DNA of 55,541 nucleotides from a bacterium 1XD21-13 (GCA_009917555.1 QZDX01000024.1:1-55541); one strand, 5' to 3'; positions 1 to 8,950 are shown, numbered from the stretch's first letter. A program made the numbers and translations. Notes: a model not told the origin generated them from the sequence alone.

Positions 1-91
1 GATAAAATCGCCAACTATTAAAATACGGTGGAATTTAGTCCTGCACTGGAATTTACTTTTTCAAGTCAGCAAATACGGAAAACCGCCAGGA

Positions 92-1000
92 CTATATTTC
101 CCCTGCCTTCCTCACATTCTTAACATTGGCCAGAAGCATCACCAGCAACACTGCAATATAAGGAAGCATTTCCACCAGCTGGCCCTGAATACCAAGGCCG
201 GTCAAGGTCAGACCGCAGGCCTGTGCATAGGCAAACAGGAGGGCTGTCAGCATTCCCATCAACGGATTCCCGTTTGCAACCATTGCTGACGCCAGAATCA
301 AAAAACCGCGCCCGGCCACCATATTTTCGGTAAACATGGCCAGACTGTTCAGTGACACAAAAGCTCCTGCAAGTCCGGTAAACACACCGCTGATCATCAT
401 GCAGATCCAGTTATACTTTGTGACGCTGACGCCGGCTGTCTCCGCTGCGCTTGGATTCAAGCCTACCATCCGGACCCGAAGGCCGAATTTTGTCTTATAC
501 ATTACCCAATGGGAGATCAAAACCAGAAATGGCGCAATCCATACAAGAATTGTCTGATTCCCAAATACCGAATCCAAAAAGCCCCCATCTCTCAAGGGCA
601 GTGTAATCCCCTGAAAGGCCACCGCATCAATATTGGTGACAGAACGTGTACCAAATACCGCAACGGCTAACATCGTCGTAAGTCCCCATGCACTTAAGTT
701 AAAGCCTACGCCCGTGATCAATCCATTCCCGTTCAATGTAAAAATAAAAAACCCATACAGCGCAGAGAATATCAGTCCGGCAAGAATCCCACACAAAGCT
801 CCGATCCCCGCGCTGTGGAACATCCAGCTCCCCCAAAGCGCAAAGAAAGCCGAAAATGTCATAAAGCTTTCCAATGCCAGATTCAAAATCCCAGCCTTAT
901 TGCTAAAGGAGAATCCGGCAATTCCCAGCAAGAGCGGCGCTGCCATGCGTAATGCCGCATTTAAGGTCACAACGCTTACCAATACCTCCAAAAAACTCAT
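92..1000 (-). CDS. BMP-type nucleoside/sugar ABC importer, second permease (NupQ-like)
   Basis: This is an integral membrane subunit of an ABC importer, 302 residues, made almost entirely of hydrophobic helices (eight or more segments) with the short glycine-rich turns typical of the branched-chain/ribose permease superfamily. Near residues 28-45 it has the phrase GIAGFSFSNKAGILNLALE, which is characteristic of permeases paired with BMP lipoproteins (YufQ/NupQ in Bacillus). It is the last gene of the operon and its ATG follows the stop of the first permease directly, so translation is probably coupled. With that permease it should form the heterodimeric channel for the ATPase encoded upstream. 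A nucleoside or ribosyl compound is the likely cargo, inferred from family and neighbours. The 91 bases beyond its stop show no clear terminator. Confidence 0.9.
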   Translation of the reverse strand: MSFLEVLVSVVTLNAALRMAAPLLLGIAGFSFSNKAGILNLALESFMTFSAFFALWGSWMFHSAGIGALCGILAGLIFSALYGFFIFTLNGNGLITGVGFNLSAWGLTTMLAVAVFGTRSVTNIDAVAFQGITLPLRDGGFLDSVFGNQTILVWIAPFLVLISHWVMYKTKFGLRVRMVGLNPSAAETAGVSVTKYNWICMMISGVFTGLAGAFVSLNSLAMFTENMVAGRGFLILASAMVANGNPLMGMLTALLFAYAQACGLTLTGLGIQGQLVEMLPYIAVLLVMLLANVKNVRKAGEI

Positions 1001-2089
1001 TTATGTGCCCTCCTTTATCTCCAAGCGCTGCTTTTTTCTTTTGACAAAAGCATAGTATTTATTCAGAATCATACTGTAATCCGCAGACAAAAAGATTACC
1101 AGCATTGCTTGAAGCAGATTAATCACATAACGGTTCAACTCCGTCGCTCTTTCCAAATAGAGAGATCCCGCTTTGAAAATAGCCCAGAAGAATGATACAG
1201 CCATTACTACCAGTGGATTGTTCACAGCCACCCTGGCAATCATCACGCCGTCCCAACCCATATTGGAACTGAAGGAAGTGATGAACTGATGGTTTACTCC
1301 CAACACCTCCAGGGCTCCGCACATACCGGCAATCATACTGGTCAGCAGAAAGATTGAGATAAAGGTCTGCGTGGCGTTGACTCCGCCCATCTTGGCAAAC
1401 CGCAGATTTTCTCCCACCTGCTTCAATTCATAGCCCTTCACCGTATAGTGGTACAATAGATGCAGGACAATCCCCACCACAATTGCGATCAAAATTGCCG
1501 TTGTAGCTGAGGTCCCCTTGATCAGTACTGTCAACTGTGCCGTCTTCTGAATAGTCGGTGTCTTAACTACCGTTACATTTGTGATTCCCTCATAGTCCAA
1601 AAACAATACTGTCAAATAATCTGTCAGAAGAATCGCGATAAAGTTCATCATCAACGTGGTAATGATCTCATTTACCTGAAATATCAATTTCATCAAGGCC
1701 GGAACAAGTCCCCACAGAAGGCCCGCCGCCATGCCCGCAAGAATACAGACCAACGGATGGATTACTGGCGGAAGTGCAAGCTTGTATCCCAGAATTGCGG
1801 AAATCCACGCTCCCATATAGAGCTGTCCCTCCAACCCCAGGTTCATAACCCCTGACTTAAAGGCCACAGCCGCCGCAAAGCCTACCATGGCACAGGAGGC
1901 AAACCAGTGAAGTACGTTTCCCAGATTCACTTTGTTTCCAAAAGATCCCTCAAAAATATAGCGGACGGCCGCCAGCGGAGATTCCCCCTGCATGGAAATA
2001 ATCATGGCGCCAAACAGGAAGGTCAAGAGGAGGGAGCCTGCATATCTCACTATATTTACCTGTGTGTTAAAGCTAAACTTTCTCTTCAT
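1001..2089 (-). CDS. BMP-type nucleoside/sugar ABC importer, first permease (NupP-like)
   Basis: A 362-residue polytopic permease with a basic N-terminus (MKRKFSFN) and about nine hydrophobic segments. The region around residues 70-100 (AAAVAFKSGVMNLGLEGQL) is the family hallmark of permeases working with BMP-domain lipoproteins. Its length and extra N-terminal helix fit the longer partner of the pair (YufP/NupP). The start codon lies inside the 3' end of the ATPase gene (17-base overlap), and the stop is followed at once by the second permease, so the three transport genes are tightly coupled. Specificity is not readable from the sequence; nucleosides are the best documented substrates in the family. 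Confidence 0.9.
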   Translation of the reverse strand: MKRKFSFNTQVNIVRYAGSLLLTFLFGAMIISMQGESPLAAVRYIFEGSFGNKVNLGNVLHWFASCAMVGFAAAVAFKSGVMNLGLEGQLYMGAWISAILGYKLALPPVIHPLVCILAGMAAGLLWGLVPALMKLIFQVNEIITTLMMNFIAILLTDYLTVLFLDYEGITNVTVVKTPTIQKTAQLTVLIKGTSATTAILIAIVVGIVLHLLYHYTVKGYELKQVGENLRFAKMGGVNATQTFISIFLLTSMIAGMCGALEVLGVNHQFITSFSSNMGWDGVMIARVAVNNPLVVMAVSFFWAIFKAGSLYLERATELNRYVINLLQAMLVIFLSADYSMILNKYYAFVKRKKQRLEIKEGT

Positions 2090-3614
2090 CCCGCTTCCCT
2101 CCCGTCATAATAAATCCAATCTCCTTCTCGCTTAGTTCTCCATGTTCTCCGCCGTCCTGCAGCTGTCCATTGTACATCACATAGATGTGATCCGACAGCT
2201 GCATCACCTCATTCAGTTCATGGCTTACCAGAAGAATCGCTGCTCCCTTGGAGGCGAACTCAATGATTTTTGCCCATATATACTCAATAGCGCCCACATC
2301 AATCCCACGAGTGGGATCTTCAATAATCAACAGATCACAGTCCTGAAGAAACTCCCGGCCCACAATCAGCTTCTGAATGTTTCCTCCGGACAGAGATCCT
2401 ATAGGTTCCTCTATACTCTGATGTTTTACATCAAAAGCCTTCAGCACCTGTCGTGTAAAGGTATCCGCCTGTTTCCGGTTCAACCGCCACTTTGGCGTAA
2501 AGCCTTTGGCCCGATGATACCCCATAATGGCATTTTCCCAAAGACTTCCTTTCGTATTGCAGCCAGTGGCAATCCGATCCTGCGGAACATAACCGATTCC
2601 ATGCTTCCGAAGCTCTCCCGGATGCTTTCCCAGAATATTTTCTCCCTTAAATTCGACGACGCTTCCCTTTTCCGCTCCTCGAAGGCCAAACAGCGCCTCG
2701 ATAAAATGTTGCTGTCCTGCGCCTGCCACACCGGCAATTCCTACAATCTCTCCCGCCCGCACAGTGAGATCCACACCCTTTACCCGCTCAATTCCCTCTG
2801 AATCTCTTACGTGAAGCCCTTCTATCTTAAGAACCACATCCTTCGGATGACAGGGCAGTTTCTGCGCTTCCAGTATAACCTCTCTGCCTACCATCAAATT
2901 GGCCGCCTGCTGCTGATCGATCTCATAAGGATCAAAGGTTCCAATCAGCTTTCCATCCCGCATAATAGTCAACGCGTCACTGACCGCAAATATTTCATCC
3001 AGCTTATGGGTAATCAAAAGAATGGTCTTCCCCTGTGCTTTCAATTCCTTCAAAGCTTGGAACAGGCCTTCGATCCCCTGCGGCGTCAACGCGGAGGTGG
3101 GCTCATCCATAATGATAATCTCTGCTCCCCGATACAGAACCTTCGCAATCTCTATTTGCTGCAATACCGCCACCGGCAATTCCGTGAGCTTTTCATCCAG
3201 CGGAAGGTCCAAGTGATATTTCTGGCAAAGTTCTTCACATTTTTCCCGGTTTTTCTTTTTATCTATAAGAGGTCCGCTCCCCTCCTCATAGCCTATGATA
3301 ATGTTCTCCAACACGGTCAAATCCTTAGCCAGCATAAATTCCTGATAGACCATACCGATTCCGGCCTTCGCAGCATCCCGGGGATTCTTGAATTTCATAA
3401 CCTTCCCGTCAATCAGAATCTCTCCACTGTCCGGCTTATGAATATTGGTGAGAATGTTCATAAGCGTGCTCTTTCCGGCTCCATTCTCGCCCAGAATTGC
3501 ATGGATGGACTGCCGTTTTACTTTCAGGCTGATATTGTCGTTTGCTTTGAGCGCGCCAAAGCTTTTACAGATATTTCTTGTTTCAAGTACATATTTCTCT
3601 GTTTCCTGCCCCAT
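2073..3614 (-). CDS. ABC importer ATPase with two nucleotide-binding domains (NupO-like)
   Basis: A 513-residue cytoplasmic ATPase with two fused ABC domains, as in ribose and nucleoside importers. The first domain has a full Walker A (GENGAGKS) and Walker B (IIMDEPTSAL). The second has a degenerate Walker A (GVAGAGQQ) but a good signature (LSGGNIQK) and Walker B (LLIIEDPTRGID), the usual asymmetry of the family. I start it at the ATG at 3614, preceded by AAGGTGG; an upstream in-frame start would lie inside the hairpin at 3633-3656. It energises uptake through the two permeases that follow. The hairpin between it and the lipoprotein gene should lower its expression relative to the binding protein. 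Confidence 0.93.
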   Translation of the reverse strand: MGQETEKYVLETRNICKSFGALKANDNISLKVKRQSIHAILGENGAGKSTLMNILTNIHKPDSGEILIDGKVMKFKNPRDAAKAGIGMVYQEFMLAKDLTVLENIIIGYEEGSGPLIDKKKNREKCEELCQKYHLDLPLDEKLTELPVAVLQQIEIAKVLYRGAEIIIMDEPTSALTPQGIEGLFQALKELKAQGKTILLITHKLDEIFAVSDALTIMRDGKLIGTFDPYEIDQQQAANLMVGREVILEAQKLPCHPKDVVLKIEGLHVRDSEGIERVKGVDLTVRAGEIVGIAGVAGAGQQHFIEALFGLRGAEKGSVVEFKGENILGKHPGELRKHGIGYVPQDRIATGCNTKGSLWENAIMGYHRAKGFTPKWRLNRKQADTFTRQVLKAFDVKHQSIEEPIGSLSGGNIQKLIVGREFLQDCDLLIIEDPTRGIDVGAIEYIWAKIIEFASKGAAILLVSHELNEVMQLSDHIYVMYNGQLQDGGEHGELSEKEIGFIMTGGKRDEEKV

Positions 3615-3632
3615 ACAACCACCTTCCGAAAA

Positions 3633-3656
3633 GGGCCGCCGCAAATTCGGCGGCCC
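3633..3656 (-). terminator. Intra-operon GC hairpin, probable partial terminator
   Basis: Perfect 9-bp arms GGGCCGCCG / CGGCGGCCC around a 6-base loop, followed on the minus strand by only four U residues. It sits between the binding-protein gene and the ATPase gene, where a leaky terminator would give an excess of lipoprotein over the membrane complex. Confidence 0.75.
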
Positions 3657-3690
3657 CTGTCGTTATTTTATTTATACTCTGTTGCACTTT

Positions 3691-4821
3691 TTACTCCAGC
3701 CCGCTGAACCTATACTCATCATATCCCTCATATACGTCAATACTTCCATCCTGCACTCCGGCCAGAACCTCTTTTATCTTCGCCTGCGTCTCAGCATCCA
3801 AAAGCTCCAGATCCTCCTGTGCGTACAGGCTTGCTCCTGCCGCTGCGTCATAGTAGTAATAACGCCCGGTCCCGGTTCCTACCAAATCCTCCAAGGTTCC
3901 ATTCTGAGCCGCAACTGCACAGTTGTACATGGCCTCCTGAATGGATTTCAAAGCTGACCAGTAAACGGTATCCTGTCCAAACTCTCCTCCCTGCCAGGAA
4001 TCACAGCCGATACATTTAACCCCCTGCTCCTTACATTCTGCAATTACGCCTGTACCGGAAAGACTTGCCGCCTGGAAAATCGTATCTATGTCGTTATTTG
4101 TAATCATGGCCTTGGCCACTTCCTGACCCTTTAAGGAATCTTCCGCAGTTCCGATGTAGGAAACAACAACCTCCTGACCCAGTCCGGCATACTTTACGCC
4201 ACACTCAAAACCGTACAGAAAGCGATGAATAACCGTAGCATCTACACAACCGATAAAACCTATCTGATCCTTTTCGGTGGTAATAGCCGCCACATAGCCT
4301 GCCATAAAAGAAGACTCCCAGGAATCACAGATAATATTAACCACATTCGGCGTATCCTGTGCTGTATAAGCGTCCGCGCAGAACACTGTCAGATCCGGAT
4401 AATTCTCTGCCAGCTCATCGGACAGCTCGATGGCCATAGGCGCAATGTCATCCAGCATCACAAAGATACTGCTACAGCCGTCAGCCGCCGCAGAACGGAT
4501 GGCATCACCGATCTCCGAGGCCTCTGACAATTCATAGTCCGTGTTTGTCCAGCCCTCCTCTTCCAGCTTCTCCACGCTCTGATGACACAGTGTCATAAAA
4601 GGTGCGCTTAAAGACTGCATCGTGATATAAGCAACCTTCTTTTCCTTTGCGCCCTCCGTCGCGGTTTCTGCCGGCTCCTCGGTCTCGTTTTCAACAGGCG
4701 TCGGTTCCGCAGCATCCCCGGCATCTTTTTCCTTATTTCCCCCGCCGCACCCTGTAAGCAGTGTCAGTGTCATAGCGGAAACCAGCATTAACGATAAAAT
4801 TCTCTTTATTCCCTTTTTCAT
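3691..4821 (-). CDS. BMP family substrate-binding lipoprotein
   Basis: A 376-residue secreted binding protein of the basic membrane protein (BMP/PnrA) family, which captures nucleosides or related ribosyl compounds outside the cell and hands them to the permeases. The start at 4821 gives a signal peptide (MKKGIKRILSLML...) with lipobox LLTGC, so Cys25 should be lipidated. An acidic, Pro/Glu-rich linker of about 40 residues separates the anchor from the folded domain. The segment KVAYITMQSLSAPFMTLCHQ begins the periplasmic-binding fold, and GCVDATVIHRFLYGFECGVK matches the BMP ligand region. The upstream in-frame extension overlaps the kinase gene and lacks a signal peptide, so it is rejected. 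It lies 34 bases after the kinase gene. Confidence 0.9.
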   Translation of the reverse strand: MKKGIKRILSLMLVSAMTLTLLTGCGGGNKEKDAGDAAEPTPVENETEEPAETATEGAKEKKVAYITMQSLSAPFMTLCHQSVEKLEEEGWTNTDYELSEASEIGDAIRSAAADGCSSIFVMLDDIAPMAIELSDELAENYPDLTVFCADAYTAQDTPNVVNIICDSWESSFMAGYVAAITTEKDQIGFIGCVDATVIHRFLYGFECGVKYAGLGQEVVVSYIGTAEDSLKGQEVAKAMITNNDIDTIFQAASLSGTGVIAECKEQGVKCIGCDSWQGGEFGQDTVYWSALKSIQEAMYNCAVAAQNGTLEDLVGTGTGRYYYYDAAAGASLYAQEDLELLDAETQAKIKEVLAGVQDGSIDVYEGYDEYRFSGLE

Positions 4822-4855
4822 ATCAAATTCCCCTTTTTCTGAATGTTCTATTACT

Positions 4856-5785
4856 CTATAGTTTCTCTTTGTTTTCCTGCATAAATTCTCTGATTTTTTC
4901 CCAGGTAGTGATTCCGGAAGCCGGCCCCGGTTTTGTGACAGCCATGGAAGCTGCCGCATTGGCATACTCTGCCGCCGTCCGGTTGTCCATGCCTTTCATC
5001 ACGCAGGACAGAAAGGTGGAGTTAAAGGTATCTCCGGCGCCGGTTGTATCTGCAGCCTTTACCTGGTAGGTCGGCAGTGCGAAATCCTCCACAGGCGTGA
5101 TCACCCTGCATCCCTTTTCCCCCAGCGTAATGACGAGACGCTTAACTCCCTGCACAAAAAGTCTTTCCGCAAATACTTCTATGGATTCTCCTTCGCGGAA
5201 TTTTTCAACTCCAAATTCATTGGTGAACACCAGATTGGCACAGGATACACGCTCAAACCAATCTTCTGCCGCCATGGTAACCTCCAAGTCAAAGACCAGC
5301 TTCACGCCATGCGCTTTTAAGTCCCGATAGAAAGTAAGATCATCCGAAATAATCCAAGATGCCAGCAACTCGCTGTAGACATACTCCGCCTGATAGAAAA
5401 ATTCCTTCTGTTCCGGCGAAAGGGTGAGAGCCCAGCTGGGCCTGTCACCCGCCAGAAACACATTTCTCTCACCTTCGGATACCATTACAACACTGACCAA
5501 CTTCTTTTCATTGTGCCTGCGGATGACATAGGAAGTGTCCACGCCATCCTTTCTAAGTGCCTCCATAATCCGTTCCCCGTCACTGTCCGTGTCCACCACG
5601 TCAAAACAATATGTCTTGATTCCCAGAGAAGAGCAGTTGCGGGCCGCGTTTCCAATCATGCCTCCGCAAACCTTACCGAGGTATTCACCTTTTATCTTGT
5701 CTCCCTGAGCCGGCCAGTGATCCAGCAGAAAATAGTCGTCCAGCACAGGCCCTCCGATAAAGGCCGCATAACCCGGCTTTTTCAT
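4856..5785 (-). CDS. PfkB family carbohydrate/nucleoside kinase
   Basis: A 309-residue ribokinase-fold kinase. The N-terminal PfkB signature appears as KVCGGMIGNAARNCSSLG. The C-terminal signature with the catalytic Asp and anion hole is AADTTGAGDTFNSTFL. It should phosphorylate the sugar or nucleoside brought in by the ABC transporter of the same operon. A GTG nine bases upstream (5794) is too close to the AAGGAG ribosome site, so I prefer the ATG at 5785. The pairing of a PfkB kinase with an ADP-ribosylglycohydrolase-family protein and a GntR regulator parallels yegU-yegV-yegW of E. coli, whose substrate is not settled as far as I know. The substrate here is therefore left open. Confidence 0.88.
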   Translation of the reverse strand: MKKPGYAAFIGGPVLDDYFLLDHWPAQGDKIKGEYLGKVCGGMIGNAARNCSSLGIKTYCFDVVDTDSDGERIMEALRKDGVDTSYVIRRHNEKKLVSVVMVSEGERNVFLAGDRPSWALTLSPEQKEFFYQAEYVYSELLASWIISDDLTFYRDLKAHGVKLVFDLEVTMAAEDWFERVSCANLVFTNEFGVEKFREGESIEVFAERLFVQGVKRLVITLGEKGCRVITPVEDFALPTYQVKAADTTGAGDTFNSTFLSCVMKGMDNRTAAEYANAAASMAVTKPGPASGITTWEKIREFMQENKEKL

Positions 5786-5876
5786 CTCATTCACTCTCCT
5801 TGCTATTTTTATCTCAAGACTGCCTGAATGCTCTTGCCGTCTGATTCAGAAAAGGGGTCAGAACCAATTGTTCCTT

Positions 5877-6596
5877 TTATTTTTCCATGTATTGGCGGAT
5901 ACTGAACACGTAATTTGACGCATCGTGATACCGTGTATCTACATACAGTTTTTCCCCTTTGTCATTCTCCTCCACCGACTCGCAGATCAGTAGTGGTTGT
6001 GTTTCTGCCACTCCCAGCTTCCGCCGCAGAATCTCGTCAGGCATTTTAGCCATTACATTATTGCTAATTCCTACAATCTCATGCCCATACTCTACCCGCA
6101 ATGTTTCCAGCAGAGAAAGATGAAGCTTTTCCTCTTCAAATACCGGCAGTAAATCTTTTCTAAAATAAGCGATTCCATAAGCAAACGGTTTTCCATCGGT
6201 AATCCACAGTCTTGAGAATTTCCAGCATCTGCTCCCTACCGGCACTCCCAGAAGGTGCGCTTTACTGATGGGAAGGGGCGCCGACTCAATTGACACTTCG
6301 CCCAAATGAACGTCCGAATATATTTTCATCAGTGCTTCTGTAAACCCCAAAATTTTCGTACTGGGAACCTGACCTCCAATGGCCTGTTTATAAGTGCCGC
6401 TTCCTTTGATCCGGTAGAGCAGCCCCTCATTCAACAACTCCGCAATCGCCAGCCGGATCGTTGTCCTGCTTGTATTGTAAAGCTCTGACAAACGGATTTC
6501 TGAAGGCAGAGCCTCATCTATCTCCATTCCTGCAATCTTTTTGCGCAAATCTTCCTTGATCCATGCCCGCAATGATGTTTTTTCTTCCATACCCAC
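5877..6596 (-). CDS. GntR/HutC family transcriptional regulator
   Basis: A 239-residue repressor. The N-terminal winged helix-turn-helix (about residues 8-75) carries ALPSEIRLSELYNTSRTTIR, the standard GntR recognition region. The rest is a UTRA ligand-binding domain (about 90-235). The GTG at 6596 is taken as start because it sits 8 bases after AGGAGG; an ATG two codons later is an alternative. It is the third gene of the operon, between the glycohydrolases and the kinase. Two palindromes with HutC-type half-sites lie upstream of the operon and upstream of this gene, so it probably represses both. The effector is likely the transported compound or its phosphate. Confidence 0.92.
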   Translation of the reverse strand: MGMEEKTSLRAWIKEDLRKKIAGMEIDEALPSEIRLSELYNTSRTTIRLAIAELLNEGLLYRIKGSGTYKQAIGGQVPSTKILGFTEALMKIYSDVHLGEVSIESAPLPISKAHLLGVPVGSRCWKFSRLWITDGKPFAYGIAYFRKDLLPVFEEEKLHLSLLETLRVEYGHEIVGISNNVMAKMPDEILRRKLGVAETQPLLICESVEENDKGEKLYVDTRYHDASNYVFSIRQYMEK

Positions 6597-6628
6597 AGCC
6601 TGTTCCTCCTCTTTGTTTTATTGCAATG

Positions 6629-6655
6629 CAATATAGACATCTTCTGTATACACAA
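6629..6655. promoter_or_regulatory. Second probable GntR/HutC operator
   Basis: An imperfect palindrome, half-sites ATATAGACA and TGTATACAC separated by TCTTC, just upstream of the regulator gene. It has the same 5-base spacing and nearly the same arms as the perfect site at 8824-8850, so it may serve autoregulation. Confidence 0.6.
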
Positions 6656-6697
6656 CATGATTGTCACAGATTTGAAACTCACTGTCAAGTATGGATA

Positions 6698-7738
6698 TTA
6701 CTGTGCACAGGCTGTCTTATACAAACCCTCTGCCAGCTCTTCATAATTTAACTGTGGATTACTCTGACAGAACTGCTCATAAATCTCTTTCGGAATCCCG
6801 TTACATCCATTCAACGCGCCCGCTATCATTCCAGCAATGCACCCCAATGTGTCGGTATCACCTCCGAAATTTGCACAGCTGTAAATTGCTTTCATGGAGT
6901 CTCCCTCCGCCGCCGCAAACATGGCCAAAGCCACTGCAGTTGCCCCTTGAGCCGCGAAGGTCTCATCTCCCATCAGCTTGTCTAAAGTAATCTCCAGCTC
7001 TTCCATGCTCTCTGCCATCAATGCTGCAGTTACCGCTGTCACAGTCCGTTCCAGTACATCCGGGCCCAAAGCTTCTCTGGTATCACGGAGACCTATCTCC
7101 TGCCCTCTGCGTGCTCCATATAACGCTGCGCGCAACACACTCCAGACATCTGCATGTTCTGTAACCGCTTCTGCTACTGCGCAGGCTACCGCGCAGGCCG
7201 CAGAATAGGCATGTTGCGTGCCATGAGATGGCGAGGTCATAACTACTGCCGAATCCACCGCTCCGTCCCAATTACCCGGATTAACCAAGCCTGCAGATGC
7301 CACCCGCATAACTGCCCCATTGGTACAGCCTCTGCCCCATATCCTCCCTTCCTTGGCCAGCTTTAAGGGTTCTTCCCCATTCTTCAATCCTTTGATAATG
7401 TGTCGAGTGGTTTCTCCCGCATTGCGCGGATAATATTTCGGCCAGTTTTCTGACCAAGCCACCAGTGCGTCCGCCGCATTCTTTGTAGTAAGTTTTCCCT
7501 TAGCCTTTATCATAGCCTTGGCCATTTCTACCAGCTGAGAACTGTCGTCTGTAATCTCGCCCACATGGTTATCGGGAGAAATTATGTTTGAGGAGGGATC
7601 TTCGAACTTCGTAATCCGTCCAAAAGTTTCCCGAATCTCTTCTCTGCTGAAAGCTTCCGCAGGAGCGCCAAAGGCATCTCCTATCCCGGCTGTAATCAAG
7701 CTTCCCAGAATCCTGTCATACAAATCATAGCTTCCCAT
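6698..7738 (-). CDS. ADP-ribosylglycohydrolase family protein (second copy)
   Basis: A 346-residue member of the DraG/ARH fold that removes ADP-ribose or hydrolyses related N- or O-ribosyl bonds using two Mg ions. The metal ligands are visible: EITDDSSQ near residue 60 and GGDTDTLG near residue 300. It is a tandem paralogue of the gene just upstream, with long shared blocks such as WPKYYPRNAG and MTSPSHGTQHAYSAAC. I start it at the ATG at 7738 behind AAGAAGGTGA, 8 bases past the stop of the first copy; an earlier in-frame ATG would overlap that copy. Inside this operon it more likely acts on a small ribosyl metabolite than on modified protein, but this is inference. Confidence 0.9.
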   Translation of the reverse strand: MGSYDLYDRILGSLITAGIGDAFGAPAEAFSREEIRETFGRITKFEDPSSNIISPDNHVGEITDDSSQLVEMAKAMIKAKGKLTTKNAADALVAWSENWPKYYPRNAGETTRHIIKGLKNGEEPLKLAKEGRIWGRGCTNGAVMRVASAGLVNPGNWDGAVDSAVVMTSPSHGTQHAYSAACAVACAVAEAVTEHADVWSVLRAALYGARRGQEIGLRDTREALGPDVLERTVTAVTAALMAESMEELEITLDKLMGDETFAAQGATAVALAMFAAAEGDSMKAIYSCANFGGDTDTLGCIAGMIAGALNGCNGIPKEIYEQFCQSNPQLNYEELAEGLYKTACAQ

Positions 7739-7745
7739 ATAGCCG

Positions 7746-8789
7746 TCACCTTCTTTCCTCTGCAATCCGGGTCAACCCATCTGCCAATTCCTCAAAATTG
7801 ATATGTTGGTTCACTTGTTTGAACTGCTCCATCAATTCCGGTTTCACCCCGCTGCAACCGTTAAACGCTCCTGCAATCATGCCGGCCACACAGGCGAAGG
7901 TATCCGTATCTCCACCGATATTCGCGCATCCTTCCATTACCTTCATAGTATCGCCGTCTGCCGCAGCAAACATTCCCAGCACCAAAGCCACTGTCATCTG
8001 AACCGAGTAATTATCACAGCCCAATGTGCTCTGTAGACGGCGTTCCACCTCATCCTGAGAGTCTGACAGCAAAACTACTTTCATGGCCTGCTCAATCTTG
8101 TAGGCCACATCCGGTCCCTGCGTCACCCGACCATGTTTTTCTCCATAACGTTGTCCATACCGGGCGCCGTACACGCCTGCTTTCATTACCGACCACACCG
8201 TCGAATGCTCTGTCACAGCTTCCGCTACTGCACAGGCTACCGTACAGGCTCCGGCAAATCCATGCTGGGTTCCATGGGAAGGTGTAGTCATGGCAATTGC
8301 CGTCTCACAGGCTGCCTTAAGATCCCCCGGATGGATGAGCCCTGCCGGAGCTATACGCATCACTGCACCATTCGTCGCCCCACGGTACGCCATCTTTCCC
8401 AGTTTTCCAATCTTCTCTGGGTCTTCGCCTTTTTCCAAAGCCAAAATCACATATTTTGTGGTCCCGCCTGCATTCCGCGGATAATATTTCGGCCAGTTCC
8501 GCGACCAGTTCAACATGGCCTGCGCCGCATCTGTGGCGGTCAGCCTGCCTCCGGTCCGAATCACCTCTTTCGCCATCTCTACCATCTGGGAGGAATCATC
8601 TGTTACTTCGCCAATGTTGTTATCCGGCGAAATTGCATTGTGAGAAGGATCCTCGAACTTGACAATCCGGCCAAAGAAGGATTCTATCTCTTGTTTACTG
8701 AACCCCTCCGTGGGCGCCCCCAACGCATCTCCAATTCCCGCAGACATCAGGCTTCCAAGCACTCTGTCGTACAGATTGTACTCTTTCAT
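7746..8789 (-). CDS. ADP-ribosylglycohydrolase family protein (first copy)
   Basis: A 347-residue DraG/ARH-fold hydrolase, first gene of the operon, with GGAGG seven bases before its ATG. Metal-binding motifs EVTDDSSQ (near residue 60) and GGDTDTFA (near residue 290) are intact, so it should be catalytically competent. The conserved SHGTQHGFAGAC block in the middle lines the ligand pocket in this family. Two adjacent intact copies suggest diverged specificities rather than simple redundancy. The promoter and the perfect GntR-type palindrome are directly upstream. Confidence 0.92.
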   Translation of the reverse strand: MKEYNLYDRVLGSLMSAGIGDALGAPTEGFSKQEIESFFGRIVKFEDPSHNAISPDNNIGEVTDDSSQMVEMAKEVIRTGGRLTATDAAQAMLNWSRNWPKYYPRNAGGTTKYVILALEKGEDPEKIGKLGKMAYRGATNGAVMRIAPAGLIHPGDLKAACETAIAMTTPSHGTQHGFAGACTVACAVAEAVTEHSTVWSVMKAGVYGARYGQRYGEKHGRVTQGPDVAYKIEQAMKVVLLSDSQDEVERRLQSTLGCDNYSVQMTVALVLGMFAAADGDTMKVMEGCANIGGDTDTFACVAGMIAGAFNGCSGVKPELMEQFKQVNQHINFEELADGLTRIAEERR

Positions 8790-8823
8790 CTGCTATCCTC
8801 CATTTAACTTGTTAATACATCTT

Positions 8824-8850
8824 TTGTATATACATAATCTGTATATACAA
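8824..8850. promoter_or_regulatory. Perfect palindromic operator (GntR/HutC type)
   Basis: Arms TTGTATATACA and TGTATATACAA around TAATC, a perfect 27-base palindrome. Each arm holds GTATATAC, which fits the HutC-subfamily consensus GTMTAKAC. It begins right after the -10 box of the operon promoter, so a bound repressor would block initiation. Confidence 0.8.
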
Positions 8851-8879
8851 ATATTACTACGTATGATAACTGGTGTCAA
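8851..8879 (-). promoter_or_regulatory. Sigma-A type promoter of the glycohydrolase/transport operon
   Basis: On the minus strand TTGACA, a 17-base spacer, then TAATAT. It is followed directly by the palindromic operator and about 60 bases later by the first start codon. Confidence 0.75.
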
Positions 8880-8950
8880 TGTTACTTATTCACAAAAATT
8901 AGGGTTAAAAATTGTGGAGAACCCACAATAAAAGTTTATTTTTAATCACA

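Noticed and set aside
2142-3707. Two long plus-strand open frames antisense to the ABC ATPase gene
   Set aside because: They mirror the codon structure of a clearly recognisable ATPase on the other strand and encode no recognisable protein.
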